64,000 bases of DNA from Streptomyces parvulus (GTDB lineage Bacteria; Actinomycetota; Actinomycetes; Streptomycetales; Streptomycetaceae), in the NCBI RefSeq assembly GCF_014648855.1, contig NZ_BMRX01000001.1, positions 124,001 through 188,000 of the forward strand, written 5' to 3'. Numbering within the stretch: position 1 is the first letter of the stretch; each line of letters opens with the position of its first letter. The translations under genes and the position numbers were made by a program. Under the pieces are notes generated by a model, which saw nothing but the letters and a program-made list of their open reading frames with translations, had not been told where the DNA came from and searched no databases. Shown one piece after another: positions 18,853 through 27,084 of the stretch.

Positions 18853-19863
18853 TCACCGCGGGAGGGCGGCCAGCCACTCGGTGAGCAGCCGGTTCGTCTC
18901 CTCTGGGCGCTCCTGCTGCAGCCAGTGGCCGCAGCCGTCGAGCAGGTGCGCGGCGGTGAGGCCGGGCAGCGTCGCGGGGTACGCCTCGATGGCGTCGGAC
19001 AGCCAGGTGGTGGAGGCGTCCAGGCCGCCGCCGAGGAACAGGGCGGGCTGGGTGACCGGGGCGCCCTCGTGCCCCGCGAGGTCCTCCCAGTCGCGGTCCA
19101 TGTTGCGGTAGCGGTTGAGGGCGCCGGTGAGGCCGGTGCGCTCGAACTCCGCCGCGTAGACGTCCAGCCCCTCCTCGCTCAGCCAGGAGGGCAGCCGCCC
19201 GTCCGCCGGGAAGCGGTCGCGCAGGGCGCCGCCGGGGGCGACGAAGTGCGGGTCGGGGGCCTCGGGCGGGGGCATCGTGTCGGCGGACAGGGCGGCGTAG
19301 AAGCCGGCCAGCCAGCCGCGTACGTCGGGTTCGATCTCCGCCTCGGCGCGGCCGGGCTCCTGGAAGTAGGAGACGTAGAACTCCTGCCCCGGGAACGGGC
19401 CGGCGGGGGCGCCCATCCCCGTGAAGACGTCGCTGGGCCGGGGGCCGCCGGGCGGGGTGTACGGGACGCTCAGCAGGCCGACCGCGCGGAACACGTCCGG
19501 CCGCAGCAGCGCGGAGTGCGCGGCGATGTTCGCGCCCCAGTCGTGGCCGACGACGACGGCGGTGCGCTCGCCCAGCGCCTCGACGACGGCGACGTTGTCC
19601 GCCACGAGGTCCAGCATCCGGTACGCCTCGACCGCGGCGGGCCGCGAGGAGCGCCCGTAGCCGCGCACGTCGATCGCGACGGCCCGGAAACCGGCGGCGG
19701 CCAGCGCGGGCAGCTGGCGGCGCCAGGAGTACCAGGACTCGGGGAAGCCGTGGACGAGGAGCACCAGCGGCCCGCTGCCCTGCTCCACCAGGTGGATCCG
19801 CCCGGCGGGCGAGGGCACCACACGGTGAACCCACTGATCATTCACGGACGGCGACTGGGACAC
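18853..19863 (-). CDS. Alpha/beta hydrolase, epoxide hydrolase type
   Basis: A 336-aa enzyme. HGFPESWYSWR is the HGxP oxyanion motif, VVVGHDWGANI contains the Asp nucleophile, the cap-domain tyrosines expected of epoxide hydrolases are plausible at FYVSYF, and DGCGHWLQQERPEE carries the catalytic His. It is a full-length soluble-epoxide-hydrolase-like protein, distinct from the EphE-like one at 11.6 kb. GTG 19,863 is chosen because AGGAGGAGC lies directly upstream; the GTG five codons earlier would make that ribosome site part of the coding sequence. Confidence 0.9.
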   Translation of the reverse strand: MSQSPSVNDQWVHRVVPSPAGRIHLVEQGSGPLVLLVHGFPESWYSWRRQLPALAAAGFRAVAIDVRGYGRSSRPAAVEAYRMLDLVADNVAVVEALGERTAVVVGHDWGANIAAHSALLRPDVFRAVGLLSVPYTPPGGPRPSDVFTGMGAPAGPFPGQEFYVSYFQEPGRAEAEIEPDVRGWLAGFYAALSADTMPPPEAPDPHFVAPGGALRDRFPADGRLPSWLSEEGLDVYAAEFERTGLTGALNRYRNMDRDWEDLAGHEGAPVTQPALFLGGGLDASTTWLSDAIEAYPATLPGLTAAHLLDGCGHWLQQERPEETNRLLTEWLAALPR

Positions 19864-20020
19864 GGCTCCTCCTGACACGTACGGCCGAACGGCCGGGCCC
19901 GGATTCGCGGCCCGGCCCGGGAACCGATCCTGCGGGTGGCAGGCGAGGGAGGCGAGGTTTGTTGCCGGGGTGGCAAAGCGGGGCGCGACACCCCGTCACG
20001 CCCCCGCCGACCGTGCCCGG

Positions 20021-20488
20021 CTACGGCTGGGCCAGCTCCACCTGGATCTCGACCTCGACCGGCGCGTCCAAGGGCAGGACCGCCACGCCGACCGCGCTGC
20101 GGGCGTGGACGCCCTTGTCGCCGAGGGCCGCGCCGAGCAGCTCGCTGGCGCCGTTGATCACGCCGGGCTGGCCGGTGAAGTCGGACGCGGAGGCCACGAA
20201 CCCGACGACCTTCACCACGCGCGCGATGCGGTCGAGGTCGCCGGCGACGGACTTCACGGCGGCCAGGGCGTTCAGCGCGCAGGTGCGGGCGAGTTCCTTG
20301 GCCTCCTCGGCGGTGACCTCGGCACCGACCTTGCCGGTGACCGGCAGCGTGCCCTCCACCATCGGCAGCTGGCCGGAGGTGTAGACGTACGGCCCGGACT
20401 GCACGGCCGGCTGGTAGGCGGCCAGCGGCGGGACGACCTCGGGCAGGGTCAGCCCGAGCTCGGCCAGCTTCGCCTCGACGGCGCTCAT
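20021..20488 (-). CDS. RidA family (YjgF/UK114) protein
   Basis: A 155-aa member of the RidA family, which deaminates reactive enamine/imine intermediates from PLP enzymes and protects cells from 2-aminoacrylate. VYTSGQLPMVEG and the C-terminal part SAVGVAVLPLDAPVEVEIQVEL are characteristic. The classic active-site Arg in the segment before the final strand is not at its usual place (HARSAVGV), so it may belong to one of the Rid subgroups with other activity. ATG 20,488 follows GGGAGAAGCAGG and overlaps the stop of the DUF4177 gene. Counterpart of Rv3678c. Confidence 0.88.
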   Translation of the reverse strand: MSAVEAKLAELGLTLPEVVPPLAAYQPAVQSGPYVYTSGQLPMVEGTLPVTGKVGAEVTAEEAKELARTCALNALAAVKSVAGDLDRIARVVKVVGFVASASDFTGQPGVINGASELLGAALGDKGVHARSAVGVAVLPLDAPVEVEIQVELAQP

Positions 20489-20646
20489 GCCTGCTTCTCC
20501 CGCTTCAGGTAGGCGACGAGCTGCTCCGGGTTGTTCGGCCCGGGCACGACCTGGACGAGCTCCCAGCCGTCCTCGCCCCAGGTGTCCAGAATCTGCTTCG
20601 TGGCATGGACGAGCAGCGGCACGGTTGCGTATTCCCACTTGGTCAT
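20485..20646 (-). CDS. DUF4177 small protein
   Basis: A 53-aa protein, MTKWEYATVPLL...ILDTWGEDGWELVQVVPG..., with the KWEY and GWELV signatures of DUF4177. Members are small cytoplasmic proteins of unknown function. It is the first gene of a pair with RidA (ATGA overlap), the same arrangement as Rv3678A-Rv3678c. The ATG at 20,646 is chosen because the family begins with this motif; upstream in-frame codons only add an unlikely arginine-rich piece. Confidence 0.85.
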   Translation of the reverse strand: MTKWEYATVPLLVHATKQILDTWGEDGWELVQVVPGPNNPEQLVAYLKREKQA

Positions 20647-20753
20647 GCGGCCGACTCTAGCCGCTGCCCGAAGCCCCCTTCGCAGGCCGACCGCGGCGAC
20701 GTTGTCCACAGCCTCCGGCGTACTCGGCGCGCGGACTGGTTACGCTCGAATAC

Positions 20754-21731
20754 GTGAGCAGGCTCCAGGTCGTCAGCGGCAAGGGCGGAACCGGTAAGAC
20801 CACGGTGGCCGCCGCCCTCGCGCTGGCCCTGGCCACGAAGGGGAAGCGGACGCTTCTCGTCGAGGTCGAGGGTCGCCAGGGCATCGCGCAGCTCTTCGAG
20901 ACGGAGGCGCTGCCTTATGAGGAGCGGAAGATCGCCGTCGCTCCAGGGGGCGGGGAGGTGTACGCCCTCGCCATAGACGCCGAACAGGCGTTGTTGGACT
21001 ACCTCCAGATGTTCTACAAGCTGGGCAGCGCAGGCCGCGCCCTGAAGAAGCTCGGCGCGATCGACTTCGCGACCACCATCGCGCCGGGGGTCAGGGACGT
21101 CCTGCTGACCGGCAAGGCGTGCGAGGCGGTGCGCCGCAAGGAGAAGAGCGGCCGTTTCGCCTACGACTACGTCGTGATGGACGCCCCGCCGACCGGCCGC
21201 ATCACCCGTTTCCTCAACGTGAACGACGAGGTGGCCGGCCTCGCGAAGGTCGGCCCGATACACAATCAGGCGCAGGCCGTGATGCGGGTGCTCAAGTCGC
21301 GCGAGACGGCCGTGCACCTGGTGACGCTCCTGGAGGAGATGCCGGTCCAGGAGACCGCGGACGGCATCGCCGAGCTGCGCGCGGCACGTCTCCCGGTGGG
21401 CCGGGTCGTCGTCAACATGGTCCGCCCCGCGGTCCTGGACGCCACCGACCTGGAGCTCGTACGGGAGACCCCGCGCGCGGCGCTGGCGCGGTCCCTGTCC
21501 GGCGCGGGGCTGGGCGGGGCGCGGCGCGGCGGACACGCCGAGCGGCTGGTGGACCCGCTCCTGGCCCAGGCCGAGGAGTACGCCGAGCGGTACGCGCTGG
21601 AGCAGGAGCAGCGGTCGGTCCTCACCGACCTCGGCCTGCCGCTGCACGAGCTGCCCCTGCTCGCCGAGGGCATGGACCTCGCGGGCCTGTACGAACTCGC
21701 CACCGAGCTGCGGAAGCAGGGGATCGCATGA
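20754..21731 (+). CDS. Get3/ArsA-like ATPase, first of a pair
   Basis: A 325-aa SIMIBI ATPase. VVSGKGGTGKTT is the deviant Walker A with the signature lysine, EVEGRQGIAQLF replaces the usual switch I region, and YDYVVMDAPPTGRITRFL is a switch II-like motif shared with ArsA/Get3. It is coupled by an ATGA overlap to a second ATPase, as in the mycobacterial Rv3679-Rv3680 (BagA/BagB) heterocomplex, so the two probably assemble together. GTG 20,754 has no Shine-Dalgarno but lies 7 nt after a TACGCT hexamer, so a leaderless transcript is likely. The client is unknown; tail-anchored protein delivery and arsenite efflux are not supported by the context. Confidence 0.9.
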   Translation: MSRLQVVSGKGGTGKTTVAAALALALATKGKRTLLVEVEGRQGIAQLFETEALPYEERKIAVAPGGGEVYALAIDAEQALLDYLQMFYKLGSAGRALKKLGAIDFATTIAPGVRDVLLTGKACEAVRRKEKSGRFAYDYVVMDAPPTGRITRFLNVNDEVAGLAKVGPIHNQAQAVMRVLKSRETAVHLVTLLEEMPVQETADGIAELRAARLPVGRVVVNMVRPAVLDATDLELVRETPRAALARSLSGAGLGGARRGGHAERLVDPLLAQAEEYAERYALEQEQRSVLTDLGLPLHELPLLAEGMDLAGLYELATELRKQGIA

Positions 21732-23155
21732 GTCCGGACCCGGCCGCCCGGCCCAAGGACGGCGCCCGGCGCCTCTCCCACGCGCGTGTGCTCGACGTCG
21801 ACCCGCTGCTGGAGGACCCGAAGACGCGCATCGTCGTGTGCTGCGGCGCCGGCGGGGTGGGCAAGACGACCACGGCGGCGGCCCTGGGTCTGCGCGCGGC
21901 CGAGCGGGGCCGCAAGGTGGTCGTCCTGACCATCGACCCGGCCCGGCGGCTCGCCCAGTCGATGGGCATCGACTCCCTGGACAACACACCGCGCCGGGTG
22001 AAGGGCGTCGACGACTCGGCGGGCGGTGAGCTGCACGCCATGATGCTCGACATGAAGCGCACCTTCGACGAGATCGTCGAGGCGCACGCGGATCCCGGCC
22101 GGGCGGCGGCGATCCTGGGCAACCCCTTCTACCAGTCGCTCTCGGCGGGCTTCGCGGGCACGCAGGAGTACATGGCGATGGAGAAGCTGGGCCAGCTCCG
22201 GGGCCGGGACGAGTGGGACCTCATCGTCGTCGACACGCCGCCGTCCCGTTCGGCCCTGGACTTCCTGGACGCGCCCAAGCGCCTCGGTTCCTTCCTGGAC
22301 GGCAAGCTGATCCGGGTCCTGCTGGCCCCCGCGAAGGTCGGTGGCCGGGCCGGGATGAAGTTCCTGAACGTCGGCATGTCGATGATGACCGGGGTCCTCG
22401 GGAAGGTGCTGGGCGGGCCGTTCCTCAAGGACGTGCAGACCTTCGTGGCGGCGATGGACTCCATGTTCGGCGGCTTCCGCACGCGCGCGGACGCGACGTA
22501 CAAGCTGCTCCAGGCGCCCGGCACGGCGTTCCTGGTGGTCGCGGCCCCGGAGCGGGACGCGCTGCGCGAGGCCGCGTACTTCGTGGAGCGGCTGGCGGCC
22601 GAGGACATGCCGCTGGCCGGTCTGGTGCTGAACCGGGTCCACGGCAGCGGCGCCGACCGGCTGTCGGCCGAGCGGGCGCTCGCCGCCGCGGAAAATCTTG
22701 AAGACCCCCGCATTGTGGATCAGACCGGTGGGAAAGCTGGAGTTCGTAACTCCCCCGACACGCACGGAAGTTCACAAGCTCCCGAATCGCCGGCCGAGTC
22801 CTCCGCCTCCGAGTCGCCCGCCTCCGAGTCGCCCGCCTCCGAGTCCTCCGCTCCCGACAGCTCCGCACCCGAGGCCTCTCCCACGCCATCCCCCGAGGAC
22901 GACGTACCGGACGCGGACACGCCGGAGCGGTCCGTGGACCAGCTGGCCTCGGGCCTGCTGCGGCTGCACGCCGAGCGGATGCACCTGCTCGCCCGCGAGC
23001 AGCGGACACGCGACCGCTTCACCGCGCGCCATCCCGAGGTGGCGGTCACCGAAGTGGCCGCGCTGCCGGGCGACGTGCACGACCTGGCCGGCCTCAGGGA
23101 CATCGGGGCCCGTCTCGCGACGGGCGAGCCCGAGCTGCCGGAGTCGGACGTCTGA
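21728..23155 (+). CDS. Get3/ArsA-like ATPase, second of a pair, with acidic linker
   Basis: A 475-aa ATPase. VVCCGAGGVGKTTTAAALG is the P-loop, but the signature lysine of ArsA/Get3 (GKGG) is alanine here (GAGG). TIDPARRLAQSMG is the ArsA switch I-like motif and LIVVDTPPSRSALDFLDAP the switch II-like motif. A Ser/Pro/Glu-rich low-complexity linker (SESPASESPASESS and on, about residues 345-395) interrupts the ATPase before a conserved C-terminal segment ending ARLATGEPELPESDV. ATG 21,728 overlaps the stop of the first ATPase. It converges on wblA 36 bp downstream. Counterpart of Rv3680. Confidence 0.9.
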   Translation: MSPDPAARPKDGARRLSHARVLDVDPLLEDPKTRIVVCCGAGGVGKTTTAAALGLRAAERGRKVVVLTIDPARRLAQSMGIDSLDNTPRRVKGVDDSAGGELHAMMLDMKRTFDEIVEAHADPGRAAAILGNPFYQSLSAGFAGTQEYMAMEKLGQLRGRDEWDLIVVDTPPSRSALDFLDAPKRLGSFLDGKLIRVLLAPAKVGGRAGMKFLNVGMSMMTGVLGKVLGGPFLKDVQTFVAAMDSMFGGFRTRADATYKLLQAPGTAFLVVAAPERDALREAAYFVERLAAEDMPLAGLVLNRVHGSGADRLSAERALAAAENLEDPRIVDQTGGKAGVRNSPDTHGSSQAPESPAESSASESPASESPASESSAPDSSAPEASPTPSPEDDVPDADTPERSVDQLASGLLRLHAERMHLLAREQRTRDRFTARHPEVAVTEVAALPGDVHDLAGLRDIGARLATGEPELPESDV

Positions 23156-23191
23156 CACCGGCCGGGTGTCCGAGGAGCCCGGAGCGGCGGC

Positions 23192-23530
23192 TCAGCCCAC
23201 CGCCATGTAGTTCTCGTAGACCTCGTCGTCGTCGAGGGGCAGGATGCCGGCCCCTCGCTCGTACTCCGTCCGCGCCGTCTCGAGCAGCCGGCGCCAGGAC
23301 GTCACGGTGGGCCGCCTGCGCAGCAGTGCGCGGCGCTCCCGCTCCGTCATGCCTCCCCACACGCCGAACTCGACGCGGTTGTCCAGCGCGTCGGCCAGGC
23401 ACTCGGTCCGCACCGGGCACCCGGTGCACACCGCCTTGGCCCTGTTCTGCGCTGCTCCCTGAACGAACAGTTCGTCCGGATCGGTAGTGCGGCAGGCGGC
23501 CTGCGCACTCCAGTCGGTTACCCAGCCCAT
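23192..23530 (-). CDS. wblA: WhiB-like Fe-S transcription factor WblA
   Basis: A 112-aa Wbl protein. Cys13, Cys35, Cys38 and Cys44 give the C-xn-C-x2-C-x5-C ligands of a [4Fe-4S] cluster, GVWGG is the Wbl turn motif, and ERERRALLRRR the basic region. In S. coelicolor WblA (SCO3579) represses antibiotic production and is needed for sporulation; the mycobacterial counterpart at this spot is WhiB4 (Rv3681c), an O2/NO-responsive regulator. ATG 23,530 gives MGWVTDWSAQ, the form I recall for WblA; a GTG 19 codons upstream is also open. Confidence 0.95.
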   Translation of the reverse strand: MGWVTDWSAQAACRTTDPDELFVQGAAQNRAKAVCTGCPVRTECLADALDNRVEFGVWGGMTERERRALLRRRPTVTSWRRLLETARTEYERGAGILPLDDDEVYENYMAVG

Positions 23531-23990
23531 ACCGGCGCCGTCCTCTCCCGAATCGAGGCTCCCCCACGGCGGCAGCGGCATATTCACCGCCGCCAGTTGA
23601 GGACGTTACGGAAGGTGGGCACAGCGCAACACCCCCTTCGGGCCCAATCTTGAATGGCCCGAACGGACTATGGGTAAGCGGCAGATCACCCGGGGGAGTG
23701 AGCTGGCGACATGCGCGACGATCCCGACATTCGGGTCATCCTTCTTGCGCCACAACGGACACCGATTGACACACAAGGCGGATTCGGACACGTCATCCAC
23801 ACGCCGTGGCACGCGCCGACACACACCAACGCGCCCCCCTCGGGGGCCTCTCAGAAAAAATCCGAGCCGATCCGGAACGATTCGGGGTCGCCGGACGTAT
23901 TGATACGTGGCCGCACTGCTGTGACAGTTGAGTGCAGCTTAGGCCAAGGCATATACGCGTGTCCGGCGAATGAGAACGTAGGCTGCCTCC
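23531..23990. promoter_or_regulatory. Divergent wblA / PBP regulatory region
   Basis: A 460-bp gap with no convincing ORF. Near wblA are TTCGGGCC (23,637-23,644) and GGCCCGAA (23,656-23,663), a perfect inverted repeat with an 11-bp centre; its right arm contains TGGCCCGAAC, which fits the AdpA consensus TGGCSNGWWY. On the PBP side TTGAGT (23,928) and TATACG (23,952) are 18 bp apart, and TAGGCT (23,979-23,984) ends 6 nt before the PBP start. Length and content suggest a complex wblA promoter with a long leader. Confidence 0.55.
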
Positions 23991-26276
23991 ATGCCAAAGA
24001 AGCGCTCGGGCGGTGGTCTGTCGCCAACGCAGCAGGCCGCCAAGTTCCTCGGTGTCAGTGTGCTCGCGGGAGCGGTACTGGCCGGCATCGCGCTGCCCGC
24101 CGTGGGCGCGCTGGGGCTGGCGGCCAAGGGGTCGGTGGAGGGCTTCGACGCCCTCCCGGCCAACCTGAAGACTCCCCCGCTGAGCCAGCGCACCGCGATC
24201 CTCGATGCCGAGGGCGGCACCATCGCCACGGTCTACTCCCGCGACCGCACGGTGGTCGACCTCAAGGACATCTCGCCGTACATGCAGAAGGCGATCGTCG
24301 CCATCGAGGACTCGCGCTTCTACCAGCACGGCGCGATCGACCTCAAGGGCGTCCTGCGCGCGCTCAACAAGAACGCGCGCAGCGGCGAGGTCTCCGAGGG
24401 CGCGTCCACCCTCACCCAGCAGTACGTCAAGAACGTCTTCGTGGAGGAGGCGGGCGACGACCCGACGAAGGTCGCCCAGGCCACCCAGCAGACCATCGGC
24501 CGCAAGATCCAGGAGCTGAAGCTCGCGATCCAGGTCGAGGAGGAGCTGGGCAAGAAGAAGATCCTCGAGAACTACCTGAACATCACCTTCTTCGGCCAGC
24601 AGGCGTACGGCGTCGAGGCCGCCGCCCAGCGCTACTTCTCCAAGTCCGCCAAGGACCTCAACGTCCAGGAGGCCGCCCTCCTGGCCGGCATCGTCCAGTC
24701 GCCCAGCCGGTACGACCCGGTCAACGACGAGGCCGAGGCCACCAAGCGGCGCAACACGGTCCTGACCCGGATGGCCCAGGTCGGCGACATCTCTCAGGCG
24801 GAGGCCGACAAGGCGAAGGAGGCCCCGCTCGGGCTGAAGGTCAGCCGGCCCAAGAACGGCTGCATCACGGCCACGAACGACGCCAGCTTCTTCTGCGACT
24901 ACGTGCGCGAGGTCTTCCTCAGCGACAAGGTCTTCGGCAAGACCCGCCAGGACCGGGCCAGGATCTGGAACCAGGGCGGTCTGACCATCCGCACGACGCT
25001 GGACCCGCAGGCCCAGGAGTCGGTGCAGCAGTCCCTCAAGGACCACGTCGACAAGTCCGACTCGGTCGCCGCCGCGAGCACGCTGGTCGAGCCCGGCACC
25101 GGCAAGATCGTCGCGATGGGCCAGTCGAAGCCGTACGGCTACGGCAAGAACGAGACCGAGTACAACTACTCCGTCGACGCGGCCTACGGCGGCTCCAACT
25201 TCGGCTTCCCGACGGGCTCGACGTTCAAGCCCTTCCTCGCGGCCGCGGCGCTGGAGCAGAACGTACCGCCGACGAAGGAGTACTCGTCGCCGTACGACAT
25301 GGACTACCCGAGCCCCATCCAGACCTGCGACAAGCCCTGGATCAACGACTCGAGCTACCGCGTGGAGAACGAGAACGAGTCGGAGGTCGGCCCGTACCGT
25401 CTGAAGGAGGCGATGGCCAAGTCGGTCAACACCTACTTCGTGCAGATGCTCGCCGAGATCGGTCTGTGCCCGGTGTCGGAGATGGCCGACAAGCTCGACG
25501 TCCACCAGGGCAACGGCGACAAGCTCCCGCAGAACCCCTCCGCCCTCGCCCTCGGCTCGGTCGGCATGTCCCCCCTGACGATGGCGAGCGCCTACGCGAC
25601 CTTCGCCTCGCGCGGCATGCACTGCACGCCGGTCGCGATCGAGTCGATCACGCAGAAGATCGGCAACAAGCAGACGTCGCTCGAGGTCCCGAAGTCCACC
25701 TGCTCGCGGGCGATGACCGAGAAGACCGCGGACAGCGTGAACACGCTGCTGCGCGGCGTGGTCGACTCCGGTACGGGTAGGGAGGCCGGCCTCAGCGACC
25801 GGGACAACGCGGGCAAGACCGGTACGACCGACGAGCGGAAGAACGCCTGGTTCGTCGGCTACACCCCGAACATGTCGGGCGCCGTCTGGGTCGGCAGCGC
25901 CACCCAGAAGGTCGAGATGAAGAACATCACGATCGGCGGCGTCTACCACCCGCTCGTCTTCGGTGGCGCGGTCCCCGGCCCCATCTGGAAGGACGCCATG
26001 ACCGGCGCCCTGTCCGGCAAGGAGTCGCCCTCCTTCAACGTCATCGACATCCCCGACGGCGAGAAGGACCGGGACAAGGGCCGCGACGAGGACGCCGGGG
26101 ACCCGCCGGGCCAGGACGACGGGAACAACGGCGACAACGGCGGCAACGGCGACGACGGCTTCATCGGCGGCCTGGTCGACGGCGGCACCGGCAACGGCGG
26201 CGGCGACAACGGGGGCGGCGGCTTCCCCGGGAACCTGTTCCGGGGTGCGGGGAACGGCCCGGGCGGACGGGACTGA
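23991..26276 (+). CDS. Class A penicillin-binding protein (transglycosylase/transpeptidase)
   Basis: A 761-aa bifunctional peptidoglycan synthase. A short basic cytoplasmic N-terminus and one membrane anchor (VSVLAGAVLAGIALPAVGALG) precede the GT51 transglycosylase domain (IEDSRFYQHGAID, EGASTLTQQYVKN, KILENYLNITFFG). The transpeptidase domain has Ser410-x-x-Lys413 (STFK), Ser478-Val-Asn480 and Lys609-Thr-Gly. The tail after about residue 685 is an Asp/Gly/Asn-rich low-complexity region. There is no PASTA domain, unlike M. tuberculosis PonA2 (Rv3682), which it matches by position. The start may be leaderless, with TAGGCT 6 nt before the ATG. Confidence 0.95.
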   Translation: MPKKRSGGGLSPTQQAAKFLGVSVLAGAVLAGIALPAVGALGLAAKGSVEGFDALPANLKTPPLSQRTAILDAEGGTIATVYSRDRTVVDLKDISPYMQKAIVAIEDSRFYQHGAIDLKGVLRALNKNARSGEVSEGASTLTQQYVKNVFVEEAGDDPTKVAQATQQTIGRKIQELKLAIQVEEELGKKKILENYLNITFFGQQAYGVEAAAQRYFSKSAKDLNVQEAALLAGIVQSPSRYDPVNDEAEATKRRNTVLTRMAQVGDISQAEADKAKEAPLGLKVSRPKNGCITATNDASFFCDYVREVFLSDKVFGKTRQDRARIWNQGGLTIRTTLDPQAQESVQQSLKDHVDKSDSVAAASTLVEPGTGKIVAMGQSKPYGYGKNETEYNYSVDAAYGGSNFGFPTGSTFKPFLAAAALEQNVPPTKEYSSPYDMDYPSPIQTCDKPWINDSSYRVENENESEVGPYRLKEAMAKSVNTYFVQMLAEIGLCPVSEMADKLDVHQGNGDKLPQNPSALALGSVGMSPLTMASAYATFASRGMHCTPVAIESITQKIGNKQTSLEVPKSTCSRAMTEKTADSVNTLLRGVVDSGTGREAGLSDRDNAGKTGTTDERKNAWFVGYTPNMSGAVWVGSATQKVEMKNITIGGVYHPLVFGGAVPGPIWKDAMTGALSGKESPSFNVIDIPDGEKDRDKGRDEDAGDPPGQDDGNNGDNGGNGDDGFIGGLVDGGTGNGGGDNGGGGFPGNLFRGAGNGPGGRD

Positions 26277-26305
26277 TCCCGGGGCCACCCGAGGTCCGAC
26301 GAAGT

Positions 26306-26340
26306 GAGGGCGCCCTCCGCGGTTCGCGGAGGGCGCCCTC
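26306..26340. terminator. Terminator hairpin between PBP and yqeY-like genes
   Basis: GAGGGCGCCCTCCGCG and its perfect complement form a 16-bp stem with loop GTT, followed by GTTT on the plus strand. It lies 30 bp after the PBP stop between convergent genes, so it may act in both directions. Confidence 0.85.
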
Positions 26341-26355
26341 GTTTCGATGCGGGGG

Positions 26356-26685
26356 GGGAGGCCGCCGAGGCCTTCGCGCAGGGCGGCCTGCCGGGGGGAG
26401 GCCGGGCGGCTCAGCCCACCAGCAGCTTCTTGACCGCGGCGGCGACCCGGCCGCCCTCGGCCTGGCCGGCCACCTTCGGGTTGACGATCTTCATGACGGC
26501 GCCCATCGCGCGCGGACCCTCGGCACCGCCCGCCTTCGCCTCCTCGACGGCCTGCGCGACGATCGCGTTCAGCTCGTCGTCCGACAGCTGCTTCGGCAGG
26601 TAGGCGGCGAGCACCTCGCCCTCCGCCTTCTCCCGCTCGGCGCTCTCGGCACGGCCGCCCTGCGCGAAGGCCTCGGCGGCCTCCC
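26356..26685. repeat. 33-bp perfect inverted repeat, one arm inside the yqeY-like gene
   Basis: The 33 bp at 26,356-26,388 are the exact reverse complement of 26,653-26,685. The second arm encodes REAAEAFAQGG within the YqeY-like protein; the first arm lies in the non-coding gap beyond the gene's stop. The arms are about 264 bp apart. Confidence 0.9.
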
Positions 26686-26875
26686 GGCGCTTCTTCGCCT
26701 CGCGGGTGATCACCTTCTGCACCTCGTCGTCGGAGAGCTCCCGCTTCTCCTTCCCCGCGACCTCCTCCTTGGTGATCGCGGCGAGCGTCAGCCGGAGCGT
26801 CGAGGAGCGCAGCTCGTCACGCTCCTTGATCGCGGCGTTGAGGTCGGCGTGCAGCTTCGACTTGAGCGTGGTCAT
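26411..26875 (-). CDS. GatB/YqeY domain protein
   Basis: A 154-aa YqeY-type protein, homologous to the C-terminal tail domain of the GatB amidotransferase subunit. MTTLKSKLHADLNAAIKERDELRSSTLRLTLAAI and the later AYLPKQLSDDELNAIVAQAV and GAVMKIVNPKVAGQAEGGRVAAAVK are family signatures. Free-standing YqeY proteins are of unsettled function, possibly tRNA-related. The start at 26,875 matches the family N-terminus. It is a single gene convergent with the PBP gene. The piece EAAEAFAQGG has an inverted copy downstream. Confidence 0.9.
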   Translation of the reverse strand: MTTLKSKLHADLNAAIKERDELRSSTLRLTLAAITKEEVAGKEKRELSDDEVQKVITREAKKRREAAEAFAQGGRAESAEREKAEGEVLAAYLPKQLSDDELNAIVAQAVEEAKAGGAEGPRAMGAVMKIVNPKVAGQAEGGRVAAAVKKLLVG

Positions 26876-26923
26876 GGACCTGATTGTCGCAGGTACGGCG
26901 GGACAGGCGCCCGCCGATTTAGC

Positions 26924-27035
26924 GGCGGACGCCCACCGGTTCGGGGGCGGGCGCCGATCGGCCCCGCGGGTGGTCGGCCGGCGGACGCCCGCCGGTTCGG
27001 GGGGCGGGCGCCGATCGGCCCGCGGGTGGTCGGCC
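26924..27035. repeat. 56-bp tandem duplication before the metallophosphoesterase
   Basis: Two adjacent near-identical 56-bp units occupy 26,924-26,979 and 26,980-27,035; they differ by one substitution and a shifted G. Each contains GCGCCGATCGGC and GCGGGTGGTCGG. It lies between the divergent starts of the yqeY-like and metallophosphoesterase genes. Confidence 0.9.
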
Positions 27036-27084
27036 CGTGGGCCTGCGTTCGGCCCACCGCCCGCGCTTCTGACACGATGGACGT

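Noticed and set aside
23711..25780. Long alternative plus-strand frame overlapping the PBP gene
   Set aside because: Out of frame with the PBP, Arg/Gly/Pro-rich and without domains; a shadow frame.
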